Positions 11,076-21,974 are shown, counted from the first letter of the stretch. The stretch is DNA of 64,000 nucleotides from Plantago major (GCA_026545765.1 CM048841.1:94383352-94447351); one strand, 5' to 3'. A program made the numbers and translations. Notes: generated from the letters alone by a model not told the origin.

Positions 11076-13846
11076 AAAATGAAAAAGAAGAAATCAAAAT
11101 TGTGAGACACGTACATAGTAAAAACGATTAAAAACTTAATCGATCAAATCAAACCCCCCAAACGCATAAACCCTAATTCCGGCCAGGCGCCCCCAAAAAC
11201 TCCTTTCCGATTTTGTTGGCGATTCGACAAGATAATCCCATCAATCTTCAATTCGTGAGCACCAGATAACATCAGACTGTTGATTGTGAGATGAAGAACA
11301 AGTGGAAGAGCAAAACGAAGACCATTGTTGGTTGTGAAGGTAACTAGCGTTTCTTTCGTTTTCTTCTTCTACAGTGAACACGCTTTTTCTTTATGGTGGT
11401 TTTACTTTGGTTGTTGGGTTGTAATATGGTATACGAAATAGTTTATGTAGTAGGCGTATTGTTCAATGTTGTGTGAATTGTTTATTGAGTGCTTAGGAAG
11501 TGATGAATTTGGGTTATTATAATATACATAGGTTTGGTGAGTGATTAGTAGTAGTTTAATGTATATTTATGCTATATAAACAATGTTCTAAATTATACTT
11601 TTTTTGTGTATGTCAGACTGGCGGAATTTGGATAATGAAACTGAACTGGAGGTGAGTTTTCGATTCGGTGGAAAATTTATTCATGTTCCTGAAGCACAAT
11701 ACATTGGTGGGGGTACACTGATAGTTACTAGAGTGGGAGGAATGTTTATGGGTAAGCCTGAATTGGAAGAGTTGGTTGGTAGGGAAAGAATTTCTTGTAT
11801 AAAGGGATTCTATGTTCTACATGAAGGTGGATTTCTGATGCTTAGCAAGAAGAATGAAATAGGGACATTTTTTGCAAAAGCTATAATGAGGATGAACAAG
11901 AAATTGACATTATATGTTGATGCTGCTGTGTTTCCTGATATATGTGAGAGTTATGAAAATGAGGGTGATGAACTACCTGTTAGTCAGGATGTTGGTTGCT
12001 CCCAACCACCTGTTGATGATTTGATTCCTGATGATGCACTACTAGCAATGGGCATTGAGGGTGTTGTTCATGAAATGAATAGGAATAGTGAGAAGCTCAA
12101 AAAACAGAGCACCATTGTTGAAGATGATGAGGAGGGTGAACTTGAACCTATACTGGATTGTACATTAGGTGAAGAACCAGTTGTAGTATTGGAGAAAGCA
12201 AGACCTAAAAGGCGTGTGATCAATAGGAAAAAGAGGGCACAACCTTTTATTCATGAAAGGATTGAAGAAATTGTACCCACAGAGAAACCTAATACTGAAG
12301 ATGAAATAGTGGATGAGGAGATAATATGTGAGGAACCCCCAGAAGCTACAAATCCTACACAGCCTACTGAAGATGTTTTTGATGAAGCTGGATTAGTTGA
12401 TGCTTCACTTGTAATGGATATACATGTTGATGCCAACAACCTTGACAATATCCCTGTGACTACACTAGATATCAGTGATAATGAGGTATGAACTATACAT
12501 ATGTAAATGCATTTATCTGTCTTGGTAGCTTCTTTATTGATACTTTATATATTTCAGGAATCCCTGGACATTGAAGAATACATTGACAACTTCAAGCTGG
12601 ATGAAACTGGGGAGGAGATAGATGGTGATGATGAGGTGCTTGGCCAAATTAATGAGAACATAGCTGATGGTGATAAATTCATTGACCCTGAATATGATTT
12701 CAGGGGTGAATTTAAAGAAGCACAAAGAGAGAAGGAACTGGTGAAGGCAAAAGGTAAATAACAAACTATTTCTATTTGTATTTATGAATATGTGCCTGAA
12801 CTTGTTTATGTAAATGATATGTGCCTTGTTTGCATCATAGGTAAGGAAAAGATATGCTATCAGGAATCATCTAATGATGATGATGGAGATGAAATAAGTG
12901 ATGATGATGAGGAGGAAAGTGACTATGAGCCAGTGGAAGAATTCAGTGAAGAAGATGATCAGGACCAACAAGGAGACCAAGTCAGTGAAAGTGAAGAAGA
13001 AAGGGACATTGCAAAGGATGTATTGGATTTGAGCTCAGGGGAATCAGTTGCCTCTGATGAAGAAGAGGCAGTGGCAAAGAAGGTGAAGCATGTTGATATT
13101 GCAATCGGAAGGTATAAGAAGAGGTTGGTTAGGAGCAAGACATTCAATGAGATTGATGTGTTTGACCCACAGTTTGAGTTGGGGACAGTTTTCACAAGCA
13201 GGAAGTTGGTTGTAGCTGCAGTCCACTCATATGCACTCATGACATGGAGGCCTCTCAAAATCAATCCTAATGACAAGAATAGGATGCATATCAAGTGTGC
13301 AGGTTACAGAAGAGGTAAAAAAATGTGGTTTTCAGTTGTATATCCATGCTATAAAAGGAGAAACTTCTTCATTTAGGGTGGTTAAGTACATCCCAAAACA
13401 TATATGCCTTGAGAATCACAAAATCACCAACATTAAGTCTAGTTGGATTGCTAAAAGATATATGTCAACCTTTATCATTGATCCAAGAAAGAAACCACAA
13501 ACTATTGTTGATGAAATAAAAATGGAGATTGGGTTGACACTTAGTAGGCAACAGGTTTCTAGGGCTAGGAGGATAGCACTAGAGTATTTGTATGGGACTG
13601 AGGATGAGCAATATGGCATGTTGTGGGATTATGTGCATGAGCTAAGGAGTAAGAACCCTGACAATAATGTTTATCTAGGTGTAGATGGTGATGGAAAGTT
13701 TGAGAAGTTGTATGTGTGCCTCTAACAGCTTGTAAATAAGGTTTCAAGGCTTGCAGACATATAATAGGAGTTGATGGATGTCACTTGAAGAGCAAGTATG
13801 GAGGGATCTTGCTCACTGCAGTTGGGATAGATCCTAACAACAATAT

Positions 13847-13994
13847 CTTCCCAATTGTTTGGGCTGTTGTTAGGACTGAAACTTTTGAAACTTGGAGTTG
13901 GTTAGCACTATGGAGACTGACTTCCCAGTTGTTTGGGCTATTGTTAGGACTGAAACTTTTGAGACTTGGAGTTGGTTTCTCAGCACTATGGAGA
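13847..13994 (+). repeat. 74-bp tandem duplication inside the transposase DDE domain
   Basis: CTTCCCAATTGTTTGGGCT at 13847 recurs as CTTCCCAGTTGTTTGGGCT at 13921, and the whole 74-bp unit repeats (TETFETWSW is encoded twice) with few changes. As 74 is not a multiple of three, the duplication also changes frame. It is one of several lesions in the gene. Confidence 0.85.
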
Positions 13995-15409
13995 CAGGTT
14001 CAATGGTAGTAGGAACAGATTATGTGTTAGACACCTGCATGGGAACATGAAAACTGCAGGTAACTTGTCCCTAATATACATACATAACCTTGCATTTATC
14101 ACATTAGTTGTTAATTCCTATTAATTCATTCAATTTTTACATGTTTGATGTCTTAGAATTTACTGGTTCAGCCTTCAAGTTGGCATTGTGGAACATGGCT
14201 TGTGCAACAACGATTCCATAATTTGAGAGGTGCAAAGAAGAAATGAACAAGCTGGACCCCTCTGCAATGAAGTGGTTGGAAGCTAGGGACCCAACAACAT
14301 GGTGCAGAGCCTTTTTCACACCAGAAGTTAAGTGTGACATTTTGCTTAACAATGGTTGTGAATGTTTTAATTCATGTATTCTGCTTGGTAGAGAGCTAGG
14401 AATAGTATGGATACTTGATTGGGTGATGGAATACAATATGATAAGGTTCAAGAAAAATAGGGAGCAAAGTAGTGAGAAATGGAGGAATGTGATATGTCCA
14501 AAAATTGTTGAGATTTTAGATGATAGTTTGATGAATTTACAAGGTCTAGTTCCTCTAAAATCAGCAAAACATATTTGGAAGGTGCAAAGCAAGACTGGTG
14601 AGAGGTACATGGTCAATCTTGATGCTAGGACATGTGGTTGCAGAAAATGGGACTTATCTGGGATTCCTCGCAGACATGCACTTGCATGTATTACTGAGAA
14701 TGGGTGGGATGTTGATAGGTTTGTTGACAAGGCATACTATGTTTCTGCATACAAAAGGGCTTATTAACCTGTCATAGTACCTATTACAGCAGGCATGAAT
14801 GTATTAAGATTGGTTTAGTACCACCATTACCCCCATGTGAACCTAAGAGTAGAGGCAGGCCTAGCAATCTGAGAAGAAGGAGACCAAATGAACCACCTCT
14901 GAAGAGAAGGAAAAAGTGTAGAGGTGGTGGACCACCTGCTGTTTCCATCTACAACAAATACAAGCTCAAAAACACTACAAAAAATCTGGCCTGTAGCGAC
15001 GGATAGATCCGTCGCTCTGAATATCTATCCGCCCGGCCTACGGCGACGGATCGGGCGACGGATAGAAAATCCGTCGCCCCCCTGGAGCTGTGGCGACGGA
15101 TAACAATCCGTCGTCCAATTCGCGACGGATTGGACGACGGATTGACCATTTTTTTTTTTTTTTAAAATTGATAATGGGGCGACGGATAGATTCTATCCGT
15201 CGCCCCACGTGGCGACGGATAGATCTATCCGTCGCCCCATTTCTATTTTTTTTTAAAAAAATAAAATCCGTATTCGAATTTTTATATTCGGATATCTGGA
15301 TTAATTAAATATCCAATTTGTATTCGTATACGAGATATTGATTTGTATTCGTATACGTATTAATTTGTATTCGAATTTTTATATTCGTATCCAATTTGTA
15401 TTCGTACGG

Positions 15410-16110
15410 TGCGGTGGTGGTGGGAGGAGAAAGGTGGTGCGGTGGTGGCAGTGGTGGTGCGGTGGTGGCAGTGGTGGTGGCAAGGTGGTGGTGGCGCGGT
15501 GGTGGTGGGAGGAGGAAAGGTGGTGGTGGTGGTGGGAGGAGAGAGGTGGTGGTGGTGGTGGTGGAGATGGTGGTGGTGCGGTGGTGGTGGGAGGAGAGAG
15601 GTGGTGGTGGTGGTGGTGCGGTGGTGGAGATGGTGGTGGTGCGGTGGTGGAGATGGTGGTGGTGCGGTGGTGGTGGGAGGAGTGAGGTGGTGGAGATGGT
15701 GGTGGTGCGGTGGTGGTGGGAGGAGAGAGGTGGTGGTGGTGGTGGTGCGGTGGTGGAGATGGTGGTGGTGCGGTGGTGGAGATGGTGGTGGTGCGGTGGT
15801 GGTGGGAGGAGAGAGGTGGTGGAGATGGTGGTGGTGCGGTGGTGGTGGGAGGAGAGAGGTGGTGGTGCGGTGGTGGAGATGGTGGTGGTGCGGTGGTGGT
15901 GGGAGGAGAGAGGTGGTGGTGGTGGTGGTGGAGATGGTGGTGGGAGGAGAGAGGTGGTGGTGGTGGAGATGGTGGTGGAGGAGGATGGTGGTGGAGGAGG
16001 TGGTGGTGGAGGATGGTGGTGGAAGGAGAAAGGTGGTGGTGGGAGGAGGAGGAGAGGAGAAATGGAGGAGAAGTGGTGGAGGAAAGGAGGTGGTGGAGGA
16101 GATATATGGT
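15410..16110. repeat. GGTGGTGGTGCGGTGGTGG minisatellite (about 700 bp)
   Basis: The higher-order units alternate GGTGGTGGTGCGGTGGTGG, AGATGGTGGTGG and GGAGGAGAGAGG blocks, with nearly perfect longer repeats at about 15590-15900. All three forward frames are open because the unit lacks T-A-R trimers, so protein predictions here should be ignored. The strand is very G-rich and has many GG tracts, which makes G-quadruplex formation plausible. Confidence 0.9.
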
Positions 16111-16124
16111 TTTTTTTTTAGGCT

Positions 16125-16445
16125 TTTCGCGACGGATAGATCTAGATCTATCCGTCGCTAACTTTTTTTTTTTTTTTTTTTCGGCTATAGCGACGGATAG
16201 ATCTATCCGTCGCTATATAGCGACGGATAGATCTATCCGTCGCTATTTTTAGCGACGGATAGATCTATCCGTCGCTAAAATTTTTTTTTTTTAAATCTTG
16301 GTCAACGCTCAGAAGGACGGATAAACTTATCCGTCGCTACGAGCGACAGATAAGATTTGTCATGCAAACGGGGCGACGGATAGAATCTGTCGCCCCGTTT
16401 GGCGATCCGTCGCTACAGGGGCGACGGATAAAATCCGTCGCCCCT
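16125..16445. repeat. Palindromic subterminal array, right side of the CACTA element
   Basis: From 16188 three consecutive perfect palindromes centred on TAGATCTA (GCGACGGATAGATC and its complement) are separated only by short A/T spacers. More diverged copies follow to 16445. The left side (14995-15240) has the same motif in looser order. Confidence 0.85.
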
Positions 16446-17082
16446 TTCCGTCCCGTTACAGCAGAATTCTTGTAGTGAAAGGTCCAAGAAACTGTGACAT
16501 GTAGCTACTGCAAAGAGAAATATCACAACATAAAAAGTTGTGAGAAGAAGATGGTTGATGATAAAGCAAAAGGGATAGTGAAGGTATGTTTCTTCAATCA
16601 CAACATTGCATTGCTTATACTATGATTATTGAAGTTATGTTGCTTAACACATTCTGGTTATTTCCTTTACATGCCTCCTGCACCAAAGAAGACTAAGAAG
16701 GCTAATCCTACTCTTGCCAAACCATACAAGCCAGGAAATCAGAAGATACCCTATGTATGTAGCCAGACTACAACACTTCTCTTGTGTTATTAATTGGACC
16801 TTGTATGAATACTAATATATTGTGTTATAGGTGAACAAGATCAATTCTGGATTGAATGATATGATGAAGAAGTTTGCAAAACCAGGTAATATGGGTGAGG
16901 GAAGTAGCACAACACCACCTGCAATATGGGATCAAATGGATCAAGCAGGGGCAACTGCCAATTTCACCAAGAACTTGACAATTGAAGGAAATGCAGTCCA
17001 TATGCGTAGGCCACCTGCTAATACAATCTCCAAGGAGAAATTGGATCAGCTCAGAGCCAAACTGAAGAACAAGAAGAAATGA

Positions 17083-17317
17083 AGTCAAGGATATTTGGGA
17101 TTTCTATCATTATTTATGTATTTTAGATTTCTATCATTATTTATGTATTTTGGATTTCTAGTAGCACAATTCTAGTCTTTTGGCTTGTTGAAACTACAAC
17201 TTTTGGTGTGCAACTTATATTTTGTCTAGCTGACACTGCAACAATTGAAATTATATGCAAGTGTTTTCATTATATTACAGGTGTTGAGGTTATGCTTCTA
17301 TGTGCAAGCATCATGCC
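17083..17317. other. 3' flank of the transposase pseudogene
   Basis: T-rich non-coding sequence with a short direct repeat (GATTTCTATCATTATTTATG twice at about 17098 and 17127). This is likely the transcript end of the transposase gene. Confidence 0.4.
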
Positions 17318-17570
17318 AAAATTTGGACAGACACTGCAACTGGCACTAGACTGGGCAATGCTATGGCACTAGATAGGCCAGTGCCATGGCACTTGACTGG
17401 CTATGCTAGTGGCACTGGATTGTGCCAATGCACTAGACTGGGCAATGCGCCATGGCACTAGACTGGCCCGTGCCATGGCTTGGCAGTGCCATGGCACTTT
17501 GCAGTGCCGTAGCCTTTGGCATCGATGCCGATGGCATGCCACAATCTTGGTGGAAATGCCATGGCACTAG
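17318..17570. repeat. GTGCCATGGCAC-core degenerate minisatellite
   Basis: About ten irregular units of the type GCCATGGCACTAGACTGG, each with a palindromic GTGCCATGGCAC core or part of it, lie between the convergent ends of the two genes of the Mutator-like element. Confidence 0.8.
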
Positions 17571-17777
17571 TTTCAACATTACTCACATTCTTTGATCTTC
17601 TTCAATTCAAATGTATATCAACTAGATTAATACCAAACCAGTTCTTATTCCATTCAAATTTCCCCAAAACAATACATGATTTGAATCAACATAGAACTAA
17701 TTTTACATAACAAACTTCCTAGGATTTACTTAATACTAGACTAGATAGTATACACTACGTCACTTAGAAAACACCAA

Positions 17778-18923
17778 CTAACCCAAACAAAAGACTACTA
17801 GGAGAACAGTGAAACCAAGCTCCATCTTCTCCAACGTTTTCTTTAGCATTTTGTTCTTTGCCAACATTCCCTTCATCTCCACTGCAAGCTATTTCTTCAC
17901 TGCAACAATGACCTTGTTATCTTTAGCAAGCTCAATAAACTCTTCAAGCACACAATCCTTTTCTGCAATATCTGCAATTTTCTTCGAATTCATCTCCAAT
18001 AAGTTGTTAACATCAGCTCTCATGTCAGCCACTTCCAACTCCAACACACCAACACGATGCTCTGCAGCTAATTTCTGACGAAGCAACCCAGTTATCGTAT
18101 TAGCAACATGGGGTGTGATGTATCAAATCAGAGTTTTGTATTTGTTTACTTAGCCAAGAGTTAATTCTCAACATTACGAAAACTTGTAGTGCAGTGAAGT
18201 TAACCCCGAGGTCGGTCTCGAAGGACTTAACTGGACACCAAGATCAGGCCAATCGGAATTCATATGCAAAAGTTATGGCCAAAATTCCAAAGCTGCTCCA
18301 TCATAGTTCGAATTTCGCGCGCTTTCACTTAAACGGCTCTAAAATCTTCGTACGAACTCCGAATCCACTTCCGTTTCGACTGATCAACTCCATTTTCAAC
18401 AACCTTTCAGGTCTTGGAACTTATATGCTTCCATTAATGCATTAATATGCACTGGTTTAGCCTTGTTTCAATGTGTTTTCACCAAACACCTATTAAACAC
18501 ACAAAACACAAAAACATATTAAAGCACTAATAAAATAAACTATGACTACACTTAAGAACTACAATAAGACGGTGAAAAAGACTAAATGAGACGATGTAAA
18601 ACCGACTCATGATGGTGCCACGGGCTCATCAATCCATCTAAAGTATTTGCATCCATTTCTTTCACCCTTCTACAAACAGAAATTTTTTTGCAATTAATAG
18701 AGTATGAACAACAATTTCAAATGCAAGTTTTCAGAGATTATTTGCTAATGCTTACCTTGAACAATGGACAACCCATGTAGCGACGCCCAGGATACTTATC
18801 CCAGGACACACCTTGAACAGCTTCCCGGCGAGGAAAACAACTACACCATTCCGTATCATTGAAAACATGATTGCTACTGTCAAATTCAGTACTGGGTGAA
18901 GATTGAGTACCTGTCGAGACCAT
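17778..18923 (-). pseudogene. GRF-type zinc-finger protein with coiled coil and hydrophobic tail (broken)
   Basis: Exon 1 runs from ATG 18923 to 18756 (56 codons). It holds WCSCFPRREAV...SWDKYPGRRYMGCPLFK, ending at a GT donor. Exon 2 (18669 down to 18607) continues NGCKYFRWIDE, completing a GRF finger (Cys27, Cys29, Cys52 and the Cys of NGCKYF). A TGA follows at the edge of an insert of about 490 bp (about 18118-18606). Beyond it, VANTITGLLRQKLAAEH leads into heptad-like residues, an in-frame TAG (VAVKK*) and a short hydrophobic end, FTVLLVVFCLG, with its stop at 17778. GRF finger, coiled coil, then C-terminal hydrophobic segment is a common plant protein layout. Its place opposite the transposase recalls the mudrA/mudrB arrangement, but it is not related to mudrB by anything I can see. 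Confidence 0.75.
18118..18606. mobile_element. Unclassified insert splitting the GRF-finger gene
   Basis: The insert interrupts the frame between PVAPS and the downstream TPHVANTITGLL. Read on the minus strand it has TG...CA-like ends (TGAGTCGG...GATACATCA), so a solo LTR is possible. I could not find a clean 5-bp target duplication. No coding sequence was recognised. Confidence 0.35.
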
Positions 18924-19059
18924 GGTAAAGGGTGGGAAAGAATGGAAGTCGGGAATTTTGGGGAAGACGCAATTTTGGAGAAGAGAATTGGGATGAATTT
19001 TGGGGAATAAGGGTTCTTCCCCATTTATGGAAGTCTCTTTCTTCCCCTTTTTTTCTTTC

Positions 19060-19423
19060 CGTTGGGAACAGTAAAAAATTTTAATTGTTTTTTAATTCAT
19101 TTTTATTATTATTGTAATTTTTTATAATTTTAAATATGATTTTTGCTTTTTTTAAAAAAAATTACCCAGATTAATATTACGTCGACACGTGTCATTGAAA
19201 TTTTGAATAAATCTTTTTCTTTTTTGAATATAAGACCAAGTCAATGCCGGAATGTAGTCAAAATTGCAACTTCAGCTGCCAGTTGTCCAATTTCATCGGA
19301 AAATTGCAAATCGTACCTCAATTTGTTATGGTGTTGTTGGTCTGTACCAAAATTGGACAATGTCGTTCTATCGTACCAAAACTGGCACTGTAACATTCTA
19401 GTGTACCAAAAAAAAATTTACCC
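19060..19423 (-). repeat. Right terminal inverted repeat of the Mutator-like element
   Basis: This is the inverse complement of 10706-11075 with scattered substitutions. It would serve as the upstream region of the minus-strand GRF-finger gene, whose ATG is at 18923. Confidence 0.85.
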
Positions 19424-21175
19424 GAAGATTTAGAGATGAATAGATTCTCGTGATTCACAATAATTTATATTGAAAGACAATTATATGATACCTCTTTATC
19501 GTGGTTCATCCAGAACAAGGACGTGGTAAACAATTCGCTTTAGAGAATTCGATTCTCCCGCGAATCCCATAGTGTACTTCCAGATTGTGATTCTTGTAAA
19601 ACGATTTGCAACTTATTGTAACGTAATTCACTTCGAATTCCATACTAAAGAGGGGAAAATGTAAATCTCTCATTTCATCTCCGATTCGCTAAATTTGACG
19701 AACTAGCAAACATTCGTGAGAGAATGTGTGAGGATGCATGTTCCAGGACAGAAACGTGGGATCGGCAATTCACATTCGTTCTCGAACGAATCAGGTTTGA
19801 CAATGAACCACGTTCATGTATGCGTTCTGGAACGTGGAATACGGGATCCTGTGACGCTAGCTACTATACTCTGGAGTCTGGATACTATTATGTTATACAT
19901 TTCTATATGATATAATAGTAACTTGTAGCCGAGTGGACCTTGAAAATTACTAAAAAGTCGTATATCAAATGTATCAAATTAATCTGAAATTTAGGGAGTA
20001 CACAATAGACCACTTTCTTGAAGTGTTTCCAATATGTATTTCCTTCGTGATATGGCAGATCTCTAAATCGAGAAAAATACTTTAACTTCTTCCGATATCG
20101 CCTCTTAAATATGAATCGAGAATATTTTCAAGGATGTTGATATTGTTTATACCAGATGGTGGATTGCCAAGATATTGACCGAATGAAATGTGTAGGGTAA
20201 AATTCATTTTTGGTATTTTACTGTGAGACATTTCTGATTTTGGTACTCCAGAGTGGTCGCATCCAAGTTAGGTACTATTTATCAAAAACTATTTACGATT
20301 AAGGTACTAATTGTAAATTAGATGGTGGGTGTGCAAATCAGTATCAAGCTACAATTAACCTAACTACAATTTCACGTGAATTCGATCAATTGAAAGTCGA
20401 TTGAAACAAAATTGATAAAATATCCTACAAAAAAGAATCTGCCGAGGAAGAATCTGACGCTTGTGAGTGGGACAAAGTCCATGATATCTTGCAAACGGTC
20501 AATTTTCTATGTCTATTTTTCGGCGTTTGACATTCGCTCGCATGTGAATGCGATGGTGCACCTCATAAATCCAATTAGTACCTAAATTGTACATAGTTAT
20601 TGATAATTAGTACCTAAATTGGACGCGACCACTCTAGAGTACCAAAATCGAAAATGTATCACACTGAATTACCAAAAGTGGATTTTACACGAAATGTGTA
20701 AGTATGAAATGGTTGTCATATGCAAAGATGGATACTTTACAATTATATGTAATGTTTATAATCTGATTTTCTGACGAAGTAACACCTCCATTAGACATAC
20801 GAGCATAAATCCGACTTCTATTTCTTTTATTTGAATTACCAGGTAATTTAAAATGCGTGGGAGAATTAAAGAAAAGGTCATAATATGAAACTAGAGTTGG
20901 TGAACAGGTGTCAAACAAGACTCAAAGTCATGTTGTGTTAATTAAATTGATCCATCACCCCCTTTATAAAATGTATTGTTAAAGGAAGAGGGTTATCAAA
21001 GTATGTAGTTTGCATCATCCTCTTACAAATAATGTGTCATAGTCTAACACGTCAATTCACGAGTATATTACAATTAGTCAACTCTATATATGGAATTATT
21101 ATAGTCATCTTTGGAGAAGTCGCCGGAATTATCATTGACTTGGACACCCATCATAAACTTGAATCTGCCCTGATA
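19424..21175. repeat. Copy B = left arm of the palindrome (part 2, after the Mutator-like element)
   Basis: 19424-19900 is the inverse complement of about 29275-29667. 19905-19955 matches 27535-27580 inverted. 20815-21170 matches 27240-27530 inverted. The stretch 19960-20815, which includes a small Mutator-like element, has no partner in arm C. Conversely, about 1.65 kb of arm C (27583-29275) has no partner here. No gene is visible in this part. Confidence 0.8.
20195..20690. mobile_element. Small non-autonomous Mutator-like element (496 bp)
   Basis: The terminal inverted repeats start GGGTAAAATTC at 20195 and end GATTTTACAC at 20690. Inner blocks match (GATTTTGGTACTCcAGAGTG against its inverse). 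A perfect 10-bp direct repeat GAAATGTGTA flanks it (20185-20194 and 20691-20700). The end sequence resembles the large element at 10706-19423 only at the first bases, so it is a different subfamily. There is no coding capacity. Confidence 0.88.
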
Positions 21176-21184
21176 CCATAATAA

Positions 21185-21302
21185 GACTCTGTTCTCTTCA
21201 TCTGAAAACTCATTAATTTCAGTTTAGTTCAGTTCAGCTCTGCTTAGTTGTTTTTTATATTACAATTCAGTTATGTTATGTTCAAACGAAGAGAACATAG
21301 CC
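21185..21302. mobile_element. Tourist-type MITE
   Basis: GACTCTGTTCTCTTCATCTG at the left and its near-inverse (ACGAAGAGAACATAGCC) at the right form the terminal repeats of the same family as 7199-7314 and 32203-32326. The flanks are TAA on the left and CAA on the right, so the duplication is decayed on one side. Confidence 0.55.
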
Positions 21303-21794
21303 CAATCAACATCCCCTTAGAAGGCATTTTAAGTGGAGAGAGGATATCGAACTTCTATGTAGTTTGCATATGATTCTCATGTGAAATATTCGAACATACT
21401 ATATATATTTTGGGGTGACTATATTTTGGCCTTTTGAGTCCTCTAAACTAGCAGATGACCTTATTTTGAGATTCATGCAATAAAATTACCTTATTGTTCA
21501 TGTCATTAATCATTAAAAAAAAACCACACACACGCACACACATATAGATCTATGATCATCATGAGTATATTTCACATATAAAGAAGACTTATATATAAGA
21601 ATGAAGAAACGAATTGGGAAGAAGGAAATACAAAATACACACTCAAATACTAGAAATAATACAAAACACTACTATGTATTATACAAATTATGCATAGTAA
21701 ATGATGATGAGCTACTTATTATAAATGTTTTAATAACTAGTTCTGTTTGATTAGTTGAAACGTAGCGGATATTGACGATTGAGAAATGAAAAAT

Positions 21795-21974
21795 TCATTC
21801 ATCATCACCATGGCTGACTTTGCCCTTGTTCTTGTAATCCTTGACAGCCTCCTTGCTAGATTTCACCACTTTGCCGACACCTTGGGCAATCTTTTTGCCC
21901 ACTTTGGTGGAGACATGTTCTTTCTCTTTTGGGTAAACACTTCCCTCTTTTGAAAATTTCCCTTTCGAATCCAT
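21795..21974 (-). CDS. Short KEGSVYP-motif lysine-rich protein, unit 1 (59 aa)
   Basis: A 59-codon minus-strand frame from ATG 21974 to a TGA at 21795. The sequence runs MDSKGKFSKEGSVYPKEK, then HVSTKVGKKIAQGVGKVV, then SSKEAVKDYKNKGK and an acidic tail (HGDDE). The central part is a likely amphipathic, lysine-rich helix. There is no signal peptide or membrane span. The second copy at 24529-24705 keeps the frame while its flanks differ, which supports a real gene. The composition (Lys/Gly/Val/Ala/Ser-rich, hydrophilic, no Trp) resembles small stress or LEA-like proteins, but that is only an impression. The motif KEGSVYP links it to the 83-residue proteins. A TATATAAAT-type box on the minus strand lies about 90 bp upstream (about 22059-22067). 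Confidence 0.65.
   Translation of the reverse strand: MDSKGKFSKEGSVYPKEKEHVSTKVGKKIAQGVGKVVKSSKEAVKDYKNKGKVSHGDDE

Larger units (their letters stand above)
14973..16477. mobile_element. Complete non-autonomous CACTA element (1505 bp) nested in the transposase gene
   Basis: The termini CACTACAAAAAATCTGG (14973) and GAATTCTTGTAGTG (to 16477) are inverted, and AAA flanks each side (14970-14972 and 16478-16480). That is the 3-bp target duplication of the CACTA superfamily. Both subterminal regions (about 14995-15240 and 16125-16445) are packed with GCGACGGAT/ATCCGTCGC palindromes. The centre (15410-16110) is a GGTGGT minisatellite. No transposase frame is present. The long open frames in the centre are a composition artefact. 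Joining the flanks at one AAA does not restore the transposase frame, so a further 1-bp lesion exists nearby. Confidence 0.93.
11610..17082 (+). pseudogene. mudrA: mudrA-like transposase, decayed, split by a CACTA element
   Basis: Exon 1 (ATG 11610 to 12485) begins with a PB1-like N-terminal domain of plant Mutator transposases (FRFGGKFIHV...YIGGGTL, ending LTLYVD), then a long acidic linker. GT-AG introns lie at about 12486-12558 and 12754-12840. Next come a second acidic stretch and the MuDR domain (VFTSRKLVVAAVHSYALMTW). An A7 run at 13317-13323 shifts the frame before KKCGFQLYIHAIKG. The first catalytic Asp is visible in GVDGCHLKSKYGG (about 13771-13809). A 74-bp tandem duplication and a deletion remove the second Asp region. 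The Glu motif survives in NNGCECFN (about 14350). The SWIM finger CGCRKWDLSGIPRRHA has Arg where a zinc-binding Cys is expected. The zinc knuckle CSYCKEKYHNIKSC (about 16501-16542) lies beyond the CACTA insert. The last exon ends at 17082. Confidence 0.85.
10706..19423. mobile_element. Mutator-like element (8.7 kb) with long terminal inverted repeats
   Basis: The ends GGGTAAATTTTTTTT (10706) and its inverse (to 19423) open terminal inverted repeats of about 360 bp that run to about 11075 and from about 19060. They are flanked by near-identical 9-bp repeats GAAGATTAA (10696-10704) and GAAGATTTA (19424-19432). The other palindrome arm keeps the empty site with one copy of the 9-mer (29659-29667 on the opposite strand), so the insertion postdates the inverted duplication. 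Inside are a decayed mudrA-like transposase on +, a convergent GRF-finger gene on -, a nested CACTA element and a GTGCCATGGCAC minisatellite. Both genes start near an end and point inwards. Confidence 0.9.

Noticed and set aside
13416..14730. Long minus-strand open frames across the transposase, including one of 197 codons
   Set aside because: They are antisense shadows of the mudrA-like exons with no recognisable domain.
15338..16252. Three overlapping glycine-rich proteins of 115-250 residues
   Set aside because: They lie in the same transposon minisatellite and are open in every plus frame by composition only.
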